A DNA stretch of 42,177 nt, taken from positions 1 through 42,177 of IMG/VR virus record IMGVR_UViG_3300024259_000073; one strand, written 5' to 3'. Numbering within the stretch: position 1 is the first letter of the stretch; each line of letters begins with the position of its first letter. This stretch comes from a virus. Under the pieces are notes generated by a model that was not told the DNA's origin, searched no databases, and saw only the letters and a program-made list of their open reading frames with translations. Below are positions 1-6,669 of the stretch, in pieces. The translations under genes and the position numbers were made by a program.

Positions 1-22
1 GGGTATTTATAGCACTAGCAAT

Positions 23-48
23 ATACCAGTTCATATCTGAACTGGTAT
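23..48. repeat. 11-bp inverted repeat near window start
   Basis: A perfect inverted repeat: ATACCAGTTCA, loop TATC, TGAACTGGTAT. It lies just upstream of the first small gene and just after a 16-nt segment (1-16) that recurs with one change at 41031-41046, where it is also followed by a palindrome. It could be an operator, an RNA hairpin in the early leader, or part of a packaging or recombination site; the sequence does not decide. Confidence 0.7.
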
Positions 49-103
49 CTCCCGAACCTTATTTTACATTTACTTATAGCTTAATAAATTAACCAATAAA
101 ACT

Positions 104-283
104 ATGGGAACTTTTAGAGTAGAACGAAATATCAGACACTCAATTTGTGAAGTCGAGGCTGATAGCAAAGAACAGGCTATTGAGGTAGCTTGTCAACAAG
201 ATATGTGGCAAGAAATAAATGATGATGATTTTGAATTCAATGTTGAGGATTGGACAGAACTTGCTAAACAAAGAACTAACTAA
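104..283 (+). CDS. Small early protein, 59 aa, DpnD/PcfM-like pattern
   Basis: This short gene begins at the ATG of the first 17-nt leader element and ends at the TAA that opens the second. The product is acidic. It starts MGTFRVERN and contains VEADSKEQAIE, a pattern resembling the beta-strand/helix core of small DpnD/PcfM-type proteins that are common on phages and plasmids. That resemblance is by eye and weak. No catalytic motif is visible. It is the first gene of the early run of seven small genes, and probably acts during takeover of the host, but no specific role can be given. Confidence 0.72.
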   Translation: MGTFRVERNIRHSICEVEADSKEQAIEVACQQDMWQEINDDDFEFNVEDWTELAKQRTN

Positions 284-294
284 CCAATAAAACT

Positions 295-555
295 ATGACA
301 AAAAAATACAACGAACAACAAGAACAAATGTGGGAACTTTGTGAAAAAATGACAGAAGCAATCTGTAAAAACCTAGACATTATTGTTTGGAAAAGACTTA
401 ATGGCGAGGACAATTTTACAGACGAGGCACAAGGTATATTCAATGACCTTGTTGACTTAACAGATAATTTATTAGATTACCAAGAAGAAACCCACAACGG
501 ACACAAAATGGGTGGCTGTTATGAGTGTAGAAACGACTTAACAACTAACCAATAA
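295..555 (+). CDS. Small acidic early protein, 86 aa, unknown
   Basis: The protein is acidic and mostly helical in composition. The middle (about residues 40-65) is rich in Asp, Leu and Asn, and a late GGCYEC segment gives a CxxC-type pair. I recognise no family. The ATG is fixed by the 17-nt leader element. Its last residues Asn-Gln and its stop are encoded inside the next copy of that element (546-562), so the spacer is part of the coding sequence here. It belongs to the early small-gene operon. Confidence 0.75.
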   Translation: MTKKYNEQQEQMWELCEKMTEAICKNLDIIVWKRLNGEDNFTDEAQGIFNDLVDLTDNLLDYQEETHNGHKMGGCYECRNDLTTNQ

Positions 556-559
556 AACT

Positions 560-766
560 ATGACAGACAGACAAAAAGAAATCATTATCAACGAGGTAGA
601 ACATTATATTGCTACCAATGGTAATGGCTTTGGCTTTGCTGACGCAATTGACATTGACGCTGTCTTTGAGTTATTAGACAGCAACGAACTTATCAATATC
701 AAAGAAACAGCAGAACTACGAGATTTTATTGAAAAAGAAATTAATAAATTATTAAAAGACGAATAA
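560..766 (+). CDS. Small early protein, 68 aa, unknown
   Basis: A 68-aa acidic protein, predicted largely helical, with two Asp/Glu-rich stretches and a Lys/Glu-rich end. No conserved motif is recognised. It starts at the ATG of the third leader element, with no Shine-Dalgarno sequence, and stops six bases before the fourth element. Its place among similar tiny genes suggests a dispensable, host-directed early function, but that is inferred only from context. Confidence 0.72.
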   Translation: MTDRQKEIIINEVEHYIATNGNGFGFADAIDIDAVFELLDSNELINIKETAELRDFIEKEINKLLKDE

Positions 767-785
767 ATAACTAACCAATAAAACT

Positions 786-968
786 ATGTCAAAAGAACAA
801 AAATGTAAAAAGTGTGGAAGCACTAATTTTAGAGTGCCTGTATATCAAAGTGTAGATGCCAAGCTATATGAAAATGGCAGAATTGATACAGGGTTTGATT
901 TTACAGACCCAGACGCAGAAAAAGAAAAGATTTTCTGTGATGAGTGTGGAGAAAATGTAAATAACTAA
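786..968 (+). CDS. Zinc-ribbon small protein, 60 aa
   Basis: Two CxxC pairs, CKKCGS near residue 7 and CDECGE near residue 51, frame a roughly 40-residue acidic middle. This is the layout of a single zinc ribbon. Proteins of this sort are common among small phage genes, where they bind nucleic acid or protein, but no precise family is recognised. The ATG lies at the end of the fourth 17-nt leader element, and the stop is the first TAA of the fifth. Confidence 0.75.
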   Translation: MSKEQKCKKCGSTNFRVPVYQSVDAKLYENGRIDTGFDFTDPDAEKEKIFCDECGENVNN

Positions 969-979
969 CCAATAAAACT

Positions 980-1174
980 ATGAAACTTTACTATGATAAC
1001 AAATCAGGGACTATCTATTGGGAAAATTTTATTACTAATAACCTAATGTTTGCCCCTATGCCAATTGATGGCAAAGTTAATACTCGAACAGACGGGGGCG
1101 AAGTAGATTTTGATTGTCTTGAAAAAGAGGACAAAAAACATTGTCAAGAAATAGCTAAACAAGTAAAACGATAA
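980..1174 (+). CDS. Small early protein, 64 aa, unknown
   Basis: The protein begins MKLYYDNKSGTIYW, has a central beta-rich part and an Asp/Glu/Lys-rich helical end. No family is recognised. The start is set by the fifth 17-nt leader element. The next gene begins four bases after the stop, behind a shortened form of the element, so translation of the two may be coupled. An opposite-strand reading frame covering this region has no leader and I regard it as a shadow. Confidence 0.72.
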   Translation: MKLYYDNKSGTIYWENFITNNLMFAPMPIDGKVNTRTDGGEVDFDCLEKEDKKHCQEIAKQVKR

Positions 1175-1178
1175 AACT

Positions 1179-1367
1179 ATGAACTTATACGACACAATAG
1201 TTTTCGAAATGGAAACTGATGACCAAAGCTCAGAAAACATATCAGCGAAACTTATTGCTAGATATAAAAACTCCACCGAAAAAGAACAAGACGCAATTGA
1301 CGACTTCTTAATAACTCTTGTTGGCTACTCCTTTAAGACGCTACAAGAACGAAAGGAGGGGTTGTAA
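1179..1367 (+). CDS. Small early acidic protein, 62 aa, unknown
   Basis: A 62-aa acidic protein with no recognised motif. It is preceded by the shortened leader ATAAAACTATG. Near the 3' end, the coding sequence contains an AAGGAGG Shine-Dalgarno sequence that serves the following gene, which starts two bases after this stop. This gene therefore marks the change from repeated non-SD leaders to an SD-led gene within one operon. Confidence 0.72.
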   Translation: MNLYDTIVFEMETDDQSSENISAKLIARYKNSTEKEQDAIDDFLITLVGYSFKTLQERKEGL

Positions 1368-1368
1368 A

Positions 1369-1596
1369 ATGAAACTATACTCCCAATCTAAAACTGAACG
1401 AGCAACCAAAACGCAAGGGGGAAACGAATTTTTAGAGGTTGAAATAACCGCCGACAGGAGAAGTCTAGTGGAAATAAAAGTCCACGAACAAAAAGACAAC
1501 TGGCATATTGATATTTGGGACAGGGAAAACAACCGCCACCGCTTGTTCGCAATACCAACTGAAGAAGCAATACAAAAAAATATGAAAAGGCAATAA
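1369..1596 (+). CDS. Small early protein, 75 aa, SD-led, last gene of operon
   Basis: The start is the ATG at 1369, because AAAGGAGG lies about ten bases upstream; a longer frame opening at 1318 has no leader and overlaps the previous gene. The product (MKLYSQSK...) is basic to neutral. It has a beta-rich middle with WHIDIWDREN and a helical end. No family is recognised. It is the last gene before the terminator at 1638-1661. Confidence 0.7.
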   Translation: MKLYSQSKTERATKTQGGNEFLEVEITADRRSLVEIKVHEQKDNWHIDIWDRENNRHRLFAIPTEEAIQKNMKRQ

Positions 1597-1604
1597 GCAA
1601 TAAT

Positions 1605-1686
1605 TCCAAACTAAAGTTTGGACTAAAACGCAAACAGCCGACGATAATATCGTCGGTTTTTGATGTCTTTATTTTATAAAGACATC
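1605..1686 (+). terminator. Early-operon terminator flanked by two more hairpins
   Basis: The core is a factor-independent terminator: CCGACGAT (1638-1645), loop AAT, ATCGTCGG (1649-1656), then five T. It is preceded by the hairpin TCCAAAC-TAAA-GTTTGGA (1605-1622) and followed by GATGTCTTT (1662-1670) pairing with AAAGACATC (1678-1686). Three stems in a row between the small-gene operon and the next promoter should insulate the two units well. Confidence 0.88.
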
Positions 1687-1736
1687 CCCCACACAAGTCA
1701 CAATCACACACTGACAGGGTTCCCGAAACCTAAAGG

Positions 1737-1764
1737 TTGACAAACTCAGCCCATATGCTATACT
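1737..1764 (+). promoter_or_regulatory. Sigma-70 promoter for the replication operon
   Basis: TTGACA (1737-1742), 16-nt spacer, TATACT (1759-1764); transcription should start near 1771. The spacer is almost the same as that of the promoter at 41926-41953: both read TTGACAA, one variable base, CTCAGCCCAT, one variable base, TGCTATA. Such conservation outside the two hexamers suggests a shared regulator or recent duplication. Confidence 0.85.
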
Positions 1765-1770
1765 TACCTC

Positions 1771-1890
1771 CTACACTAATATTTCAACCATGCTACAAAT
1801 TCTGAAACAACAACTAAATAAGTTGACAAAAATTCCCAAGAGAGCAAGGGGTTCTTCAGAGCCTGTAGCTGTTCTCTTGGGGTTTTTTGT
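1771..1890 (+). ncRNA. Attenuator-type leader or about 120-nt small RNA
   Basis: Between the promoter start point and the helicase gene lies a stem CCCAAGAGA (1835-1843) with TCTCTTGGG (1873-1881), with an inner GGTTC/GAGCC hairpin, followed by six T (1883-1888). This is a complete terminator, so the default product may be a short RNA of about 120 nt, with read-through needed for replication genes. A 36-codon frame (1790-1900, MLQILKQQLNK...) runs through the hairpin and could be a leader peptide, but it shows no run of one amino acid of the classical attenuation kind. Confidence 0.65.
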
Positions 1891-1905
1891 TTATTTATAA
1901 GTATT

Positions 1906-3285
1906 ATGGCTCAAAAATACGTACCAAAACCACAAGAACTAGTCCTAGACTTCCTCGAATCAGAAGATAGAATGAGGGATGTTCTTTATGTTGAAGGTAT
2001 GGACGCCCTATACCAATGGCAGGGTGGCTGGTATAAACATATTTCAGACAAACAAATGGCAAAGGAACTCTACGCCTTTTGTTTGAAAAACCATTCCGAT
2101 GTTCGTATGACTAGAAACTTTATAGTTGACCTTGTAAGCCAACTAAAGTGGCAAGTCTTGAACACCGTCGACCAACTCCCAAACCATTACATCTGCTTCC
2201 GTGACTGCTTGCTTAACACCGAGACTTGGAAAACTGAAAAACACAACCGAGATAAGATATCAATCTTCTATTTACCATACACATACAAAGACTTACCAGA
2301 CGAACATCCGGCTTGGGACAAGTTCCTTGCCACCTCACTTGTTGATAGGGAGGACAAGACTAAAGAAGACAACGAACTAAAGTTCGTTGTTCAAGAAATG
2401 TTTGGGGACTTCCTGCTCCCAAACCTGAAGTCCGAAGCGGCTTACTTTTTAGTAGGCGGTGGGGCGAATGGCAAATCTGTTATGCTTGACATTGCCACCA
2501 AGATTATAGGCTCACAATTTATCAGCTCTATGAGTATAGAAACATTGACGACCGATAAGTTTTCAGCACCCTCTCTTATAGGTATGCGTGTCAACCTATC
2601 TAACGAAGACGAGTCTAAGTTCATCAAGGCTGATAAATTCAAAGCTCTAGTCACCGGCGATACAATATCTGCCGAACGTAAATTTGGTGACAGGTTTGAT
2701 TTCCGTCCAACTTGCAAGTTTGTCTTTGCTAGTAATAAGATACCAACATTCTCTGACCTGAATTTTGGAACTATGAGACGTGTGCATATCATTCCGTTTA
2801 ACCAGAGGTTTGATAAACATAATCCGCTGACCGACAAGACAATCCGTGCCAAGATAATGGAAGAACTGCCGGCCATAGTTAAGTGGGCGATTACTGGTGC
2901 CCAAAGGCTTCAGGAAAACGATTACGAACACTCTCCATCAGTTCAAATGGATTCTGCTAAAGAAGATTTCCAAGGCGATATTTCATCAGCAGTCTTGTTC
3001 TTCCGTGAGAATTATGTTGTAGATTCACAATCTTGGACATCCAACACTGACCTTTATGGTCATTATAAGGCTTGGTGTGAAGAAGTTGGTAAGAAACCAT
3101 TTGCTATGGCGAATTTTGGTAAAGACCTTATGACATCATTTCCTGAACTTGAAAATAAAGTGAGGCGTGTTGAGGGTAACCAAACACGTGGTAAGACAGT
3201 TATGCTCCGCAACTACGAAGACGAACATAATCTTGTTGAGGGTGCTAATACCGATGGAATTAGTATTGATGAGATACCTATATGA
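1906..3285 (+). CDS. P4/D5-type SF3 helicase (replication initiator)
   Basis: The 459-aa protein has an N-terminal D5-like region (about 1-150) and then an SF3 helicase core. Walker A GGGANGKS lies near residues 184-191, an acidic NEDES stretch consistent with Walker B near 230, and the sensor-like FVFASNKIP near 272. A C-terminal winged-helix-like part follows. Phage/plasmid primase-helicases of the P4 family unwind DNA after binding origin repeats. The protein is shorter than P4 alpha and shows no primase catalytic domain. The next gene overlaps it in ATGA and carries a CHC2-like domain, so primase functions may be split. The likely target is the dyad at 41460-41718. Family assignment is firm; the origin link is inference. 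Confidence 0.92.
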   Translation: MAQKYVPKPQELVLDFLESEDRMRDVLYVEGMDALYQWQGGWYKHISDKQMAKELYAFCLKNHSDVRMTRNFIVDLVSQLKWQVLNTVDQLPNHYICFRDCLLNTETWKTEKHNRDKISIFYLPYTYKDLPDEHPAWDKFLATSLVDREDKTKEDNELKFVVQEMFGDFLLPNLKSEAAYFLVGGGANGKSVMLDIATKIIGSQFISSMSIETLTTDKFSAPSLIGMRVNLSNEDESKFIKADKFKALVTGDTISAERKFGDRFDFRPTCKFVFASNKIPTFSDLNFGTMRRVHIIPFNQRFDKHNPLTDKTIRAKIMEELPAIVKWAITGAQRLQENDYEHSPSVQMDSAKEDFQGDISSAVLFFRENYVVDSQSWTSNTDLYGHYKAWCEEVGKKPFAMANFGKDLMTSFPELENKVRRVEGNQTRGKTVMLRNYEDEHNLVEGANTDGISIDEIPI

Positions 3286-3821
3286 CCCTAAGTGAACAAA
3301 TACAAACCTTTGGAAAGGAAGCCACAGAAGACGCTATCCAATCCATAATACTCGACCACCAATATCACCTGTCACTTATAGAGACAGAGAATGAGTTTAT
3401 ATTCCAAGATTATCTTAAGAACTCTGAACCATCAATCGACTGGGTATTCAACTACCGCATGGCACAAAACAAAGAAGCCGAACGCAAACTCCGTAAGCTA
3501 ATCCGCAAGTGGGAGGTAAAATTAAAGATAGCACGTGGCGAACTAGACGAATCTAAAGTCCTCATAGACCTAGACGTAATTAAACAAGTCCAGATAACCC
3601 AATTCCTTGGTGAGCCAAGTATGCGTGGTAGTAAGAAACTCCACTACAAAGCACCGTGGCGGCCAGAAGAAAAGCAAGGCTCACTAGTTATCTTCACAGA
3701 CCAGAATAGGTTCTACGACTTCGGCGACCACGATAAAAAAGGTTCTGTCATTGACTTTATAATGCTGACTGAGGGACTAGAATTTAAGGAGGCAGTTAAT
3801 TATCTAAAAAACTACTTATGA
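3282..3821 (+). CDS. CHC2-like (zinc-less) primase-associated protein, 179 aa
   Basis: The N-terminal two thirds is helical, charged and unassigned. The last 65 residues follow the DnaG-type CHC2 zinc-finger layout: an APWRPEEK segment where CPFH is usual, then FYDFGDHDKKGSVIDFIML and the closing EGLEFKEAVNYL helix. The zinc ligands are replaced, as in other mobile-element CHC2 relatives with a DFG-type core. No Toprim or archaeo-eukaryotic primase domain follows, so on its own this is a template-binding module rather than a primase. It overlaps the helicase gene by four bases, which suggests translational coupling and a joint role in replication initiation. Confidence 0.72.
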   Translation: MTLSEQIQTFGKEATEDAIQSIILDHQYHLSLIETENEFIFQDYLKNSEPSIDWVFNYRMAQNKEAERKLRKLIRKWEVKLKIARGELDESKVLIDLDVIKQVQITQFLGEPSMRGSKKLHYKAPWRPEEKQGSLVIFTDQNRFYDFGDHDKKGSVIDFIMLTEGLEFKEAVNYLKNYL

Positions 3822-4087
3822 ACTTCACCTGCCTAAAATGTAATAGACCATTGAGTGGTTATCAGAGAAAATATTGTAGCACTAAATGCAAGGGTGATTT
3901 TAAAACTGTTAAATTGAAGGCTGAATCAGTACCCACCTTCCCGCACTTTACCTGCGATTGTGGTCATACTACCCACCTAGATTTTGACCCTAGAGCACGT
4001 GTAAATCACAGAACTTGGAACACTTTTGTGTGCCCAAAATGTAACGAACCACGAAACGCCAGTGTTTATAGGCTATTGAAAGGTTGA
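3818..4087 (+). CDS. Double zinc-ribbon protein, 89 aa
   Basis: The protein carries two zinc-binding segments. The first is CLKCNRPLSG followed by YCSTKCKG (residues 5-25). The second is CDCGH with CPKCNEP (about 46-78). This is typical of small phage zinc-ribbon proteins that bind nucleic acid or replication partners; no exact family is recognised. The start ATG overlaps the stop of the CHC2-like gene in ATGA, so it is translated with the replication genes. The next promoter begins within its last codons. Confidence 0.8.
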   Translation: MNFTCLKCNRPLSGYQRKYCSTKCKGDFKTVKLKAESVPTFPHFTCDCGHTTHLDFDPRARVNHRTWNTFVCPKCNEPRNASVYRLLKG

Positions 4088-4113
4088 CAAAACTAAGTCT
4101 TCCATGCTACAAT
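4084..4113 (+). promoter_or_regulatory. Promoter with adjacent palindromic operator
   Basis: TTGACA (4084-4089), 18-nt spacer, TACAAT (4108-4113). It overlaps the end of the zinc-ribbon gene and should start transcription near 4120. Immediately downstream is the palindrome TTAAC-AA-GTTAA (4122-4133), placed where a repressor would block initiation. The next gene's product has a DNA-binding look, so autoregulation is possible but not shown. Confidence 0.75.
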
Positions 4114-4143
4114 TAGAGAACTTAACAAGTTAACCAAACAACT

Positions 4144-4524
4144 ATGGAATTAAGACTAGAAAACAAAATCTGTACCCTAAGCACAAAGGACACAGATTTA
4201 CTAGGGCTTGTCGCTCAGTATTGTGCAAAGCAAGGTGAACCAGTTATAATCAAACATGATTATACTAACCCTACCTTGTCAGTACCAGAACCAAAGAAAA
4301 GACCAAGCAACAGGAGTAAGAGACCAAGATGGATTCAAGAAGAAATTGACTTCGTTATGGACAACGACCCCTACAACAAAACAGCTGGCTGGTTCGTCGG
4401 TCAACCAGAATTGTCAGCACACACTAAGAAAGCGATTCAATCACTTATTTACAAAATCAAGAATCCAAAGTTTGCTAACGACCACATTATAGAGTTATGT
4501 AGCAACTGGGAAAGGAGAAATTAA
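4144..4524 (+). CDS. Putative SANT/Myb-like DNA-binding protein, 126 aa
   Basis: After a short beta-rich N-terminal part there is a basic patch (about 55-65, RSKRPR), followed by W-x-x-EE-x-x-F, about 15 residues, then T-x-x-AI-x-x-L-I-x-K. This spacing resembles a SANT/Myb-like helix-turn-helix. The assignment is by pattern only. The gene has its own promoter and a TAACC-type non-SD leader, and it heads a three-gene group that ends with an SSB-like protein. It may be an early regulator. Confidence 0.6.
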   Translation: MELRLENKICTLSTKDTDLLGLVAQYCAKQGEPVIIKHDYTNPTLSVPEPKKRPSNRSKRPRWIQEEIDFVMDNDPYNKTAGWFVGQPELSAHTKKAIQSLIYKIKNPKFANDHIIELCSNWERRN

Positions 4525-4526
4525 TT

Positions 4527-4718
4527 ATGGAAAATCCATTGAAAACCTATTTAAAAACTCACAGCTTAAAAAAGTCACACAAGCATTGTGGTTTGTCAGA
4601 AAACACACTGCGTGCCAACTCTCGTATGACCAGAGAAGAAGTTATGCGTATTTATCTAGGTAACTATTTAAAAATTAAGAAACATCTAGGAGTTGACCTC
4701 TTGGATTGGAAAGAATAA
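4527..4718 (+). CDS. Small basic helical protein, 63 aa, possible HTH
   Basis: The protein is small and basic. It contains an HCGLSENTLRANSRM segment that could be the turn and recognition helix of a Cro-like fold, followed by TREEVMRIYLGNYLKI, a plausible dimer helix. The match is suggestive only. It starts two bases after the previous stop, which points to coupled translation; an AAAGGAG sequence at the end of the previous gene may help. Confidence 0.58.
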   Translation: MENPLKTYLKTHSLKKSHKHCGLSENTLRANSRMTREEVMRIYLGNYLKIKKHLGVDLLDWKE

Positions 4719-4739
4719 TTTATTAATTAACATATATAT

Positions 4740-5153
4740 ATGGCAAAAGAAGAAAAAAATGTATTTGGTGAGGGCTTCGAAGAAGTCAAAGCCGGAGAGT
4801 TCATCAAATGGACTGAAGTAGGACAAATGGTCAAAGGTATCTTCGTTGACCGAGAACTCAAAGACGACCAACTTAAAGGCGGTCAGCAATGGGTTTATAC
4901 CCTAGAGGGTGAAGATGGCGTAGAGTTCCGTGTGGGTTCTCGTGGTAAAGGATTTGATTCAGCTATGAAGAAAATCGTTCCTGGCCAATGGGTTGCACTA
5001 CACTATGCAGAAGATATTAAATCAAAGACTGCAGGTAACCACGACTTTAAACTAATCAAAGTAGGTGCCGGTGGTATGGATGACGAATGGGTAGCAAAAA
5101 ATGTTACCACTGAAGAAACAGGAACTCCTATTGAGGATATTCCTATGGAATAG
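4740..5153 (+). CDS. SSB-like OB-fold protein with acidic tail, 137 aa
   Basis: A compact beta-rich region (about 28-110) has the alternating pattern of an OB fold: VKGIFVDREL, WVYTLEGEDGVEFRVGSRG and WVALHYAEDI. The C-terminus is acidic and ends TPIEDIPME, similar in kind to the acidic tip by which single-stranded DNA-binding proteins recruit partners. The gene sits between the helicase group and a PD-(D/E)XK exonuclease, where an SSB or recombination mediator is expected. The leader is AT-rich without SD. SSB function is inferred from fold pattern and context. Confidence 0.65.
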   Translation: MAKEEKNVFGEGFEEVKAGEFIKWTEVGQMVKGIFVDRELKDDQLKGGQQWVYTLEGEDGVEFRVGSRGKGFDSAMKKIVPGQWVALHYAEDIKSKTAGNHDFKLIKVGAGGMDDEWVAKNVTTEETGTPIEDIPME

Positions 5154-5154
5154 A

Positions 5155-5400
5155 CAGCTACGTAGTAGCTGGATAATAAGCCAATCACTTCGTGATTGTC
5201 TATACTGGAGAATTCGTATCGTTGTAGGAGTTTAGGTAACCCCTTTAGCCTCCATCTGGTATCGGTTGTCCGGTATTTAAGACCCCAGAAAACCTAACGG
5301 TTTTCAGGGTCACCCGAGTAGCGTGGAGAGTTTAGTCACTCAAGAACGCTACGACATAGGTGTATCGGAGGGCTACGATAATTGGTTCCAGTTATCGTAG
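5155..5400 (+). ncRNA. Strongly folded intergenic segment (five hairpins)
   Basis: No gene is seen in 5154-5418. Stems visible in order: CAGCTAC/GTAGCTG (5155-5171); CAATCAC/GTGATTG with a TTC loop (5182-5198); GACCC-CA-GAAAACC pairing with GGTTTTC-A-GGGTC around a TAAC loop (5281-5311); GTAGCGT/ACGCTAC (5318-5352) enclosing GAGT/ACTC; and CTACGATAA/TTATCGTAG (5373-5400) whose loop holds TGG/CCA. No T run follows, so these are not simple terminators. The segment may be a structured RNA or a regulatory 5' leader for the exonuclease gene that starts 18 bases later. Confidence 0.65.
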
Positions 5401-5418
5401 TCCGAATGAGATACTTAT

Positions 5419-6201
5419 ATGAGACTAACCAAAAAAAACTATCACACGAGGGATAATCAATATCTCTCCAACTCCAAGGTAAAAGAGTTTTTACGTGACC
5501 CCTATTATTTTTATCAGAGGTTTGTTACAGGCGATTTGGTTTTCGAACCAACCCCTAGTATGCGTGTCGGCTCTGCGGTTGATACTTATCTTACTGGGTC
5601 ACGGGCACAGTTCAATAAGCAATACCAAGAGAAGGTGCTTAAGAAAGATAATCCTGAATTGTTTGATGTGCAGAAGTTCCTTGACCCCGCTGGTCTTTTA
5701 AGCCCCGCAGAGTTCACAAAGGTCATGGATATCGTAGAGCGTGTCAAAAAACTGACAGTCTATAAAGATATTAAGAAGGAATACAAGGCACAGCGAATCT
5801 TGAAACTCGACAAGAAGCTCGGAATGTTTGATGGTATCTGTGGGATACCTGATTGGTATCGCGTTGTCGAAGACAAAGCGATAATCATCGATTTAAAAAC
5901 CACAGCTAGCGTAGACGAACGCAAGTTCAAGTATTCCTGCTATGACTTCGGCTACTTTATGCAACAAGCAATGTATCAGATGTTATTGTCTAGTTCAGAC
6001 AATGACATCAAGACCTTCAAATCCTTCATCCTTGCCGTCGAAACGACACAGCCTTACTCCGTAAGACTGTACGAACTAGACCAAAAGGAGATAGAAATGT
6101 TTAAGATGGAGTTGACCGGAGTCCTTGACCTCATTGCAAGCTATGATGCCAAAGACTTTAAGCCCAAGGATTTAACTTGGGGTGATGCGATAACATTATG
6201 A
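5419..6201 (+). CDS. PD-(D/E)XK exonuclease (RecB/Cas4-like), 260 aa
   Basis: Nuclease motifs appear in order: SMRVGSAVD (about 47-55, the region where GTxxH is usual), GIPDWYRV (about 142-149, the motif II Asp), IIDLKTTAS (about 156-164, the D-x-K motif) and FMQQAMYQ (about 180-187). These are the marks of phage-type RecB-like exonucleases that resect DNA ends for single-strand annealing. It follows the SSB-like gene, consistent with a recombination or replication-repair unit, but no annealing protein of the RecT/Erf type is recognised. The start follows a folded 265-nt segment and has no SD. Family confidence is high; exact substrate is unknown. Confidence 0.85.
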   Translation: MRLTKKNYHTRDNQYLSNSKVKEFLRDPYYFYQRFVTGDLVFEPTPSMRVGSAVDTYLTGSRAQFNKQYQEKVLKKDNPELFDVQKFLDPAGLLSPAEFTKVMDIVERVKKLTVYKDIKKEYKAQRILKLDKKLGMFDGICGIPDWYRVVEDKAIIIDLKTTASVDERKFKYSCYDFGYFMQQAMYQMLLSSSDNDIKTFKSFILAVETTQPYSVRLYELDQKEIEMFKMELTGVLDLIASYDAKDFKPKDLTWGDAITL

Positions 6202-6389
6202 TAACCGAACACCAAGAAAAATTCATAAAGTTGATGAACAAAGACTTGAAGAAGCTGACTGTAAATAACACAGCACAGCGTGAACTTGGTAATATTTTAA
6301 TTAACCTAGCAACGATACACCTGAAAGATATCCTCGAAAGTTTTCGAGACGATATCGATATCCTAGACGATAAGATTCGTGATAATTAA
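6198..6389 (+). CDS. Small helical protein, 63 aa, unknown
   Basis: A charged, almost entirely helical protein (MITEHQEKFIKLMNKDLKK...) that ends in an Asp-rich stretch. It begins inside the end of the exonuclease gene (ATGATAA overlap), so it is co-translated and may be a partner of the nuclease. No family is recognised. Confidence 0.68.
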   Translation: MITEHQEKFIKLMNKDLKKLTVNNTAQRELGNILINLATIHLKDILESFRDDIDILDDKIRDN

Positions 6390-6406
6390 TAATTAAAAAA
6401 TACAAC

Positions 6407-6664
6407 ATGACACAAGAGACTTATTTTGATTTGTCAGCCGCCAAATCATACGTATCAATTTTAAGCACACAACGTTCACAGATAAATACTATGCTTGAAC
6501 AGTGGAAACAGGTTGAGAAAAAAAACGACAAGAACAAACGAGCCATAGCTAAAGCTAAAAAAGATTTACCTAAGATTGAAAAGGCCTTAGCTGTTTGGGA
6601 AGCTGAAGAAGAACGCATTATCAAATCTGAGTTCAGTGCCGCACATTTAGTACCTAAATTATAG
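6407..6664 (+). CDS. Coiled-coil small protein, 85 aa
   Basis: Residues 10-75 are rich in Lys, Glu, Ala and Gln with heptad-like hydrophobic spacing, so a helical hairpin or coiled coil is likely. No catalytic motif is seen. The leader is AT-rich, without SD. The three-hairpin segment begins immediately after its stop. The role is unknown; the context is DNA recombination. Confidence 0.68.
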   Translation: MTQETYFDLSAAKSYVSILSTQRSQINTMLEQWKQVEKKNDKNKRAIAKAKKDLPKIEKALAVWEAEEERIIKSEFSAAHLVPKL

Positions 6665-6669
6665 GTATA

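Larger units (their letters stand above)
90..982 (+). repeat. Five copies of a 17-nt stop/start leader element
   Basis: The exact 17-mer TAACCAATAAAACTATG occurs at 90-106, 281-297, 546-562, 772-788 and 966-982, each ending in the ATG of the next small gene. Four copies are preceded by AAC. The copies also carry the stop of the gene before them: at 281 and 966 the first TAA is the stop, and at 546 the internal TAA is the stop, so the element encodes the end of the upstream protein. A partial copy (ATAAAACTATG) precedes the gene at 1179. Variants TAACCTAAAATAATATG (7285-7301, 8585-8601) and TAACCAAACAACTATG (4131-4146) precede other genes. None contains a Shine-Dalgarno sequence. Confidence 0.95.

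Noticed and set aside
2442-2876. 144-codon minus-strand frame inside the helicase gene
   Set aside because: Antisense shadow of a well-supported SF3 helicase.
5155-5400. Hammerhead or tRNA-like RNA
   Set aside because: No CUGAUGA/GAAA core and no cloverleaf; only unnamed stems are supported.
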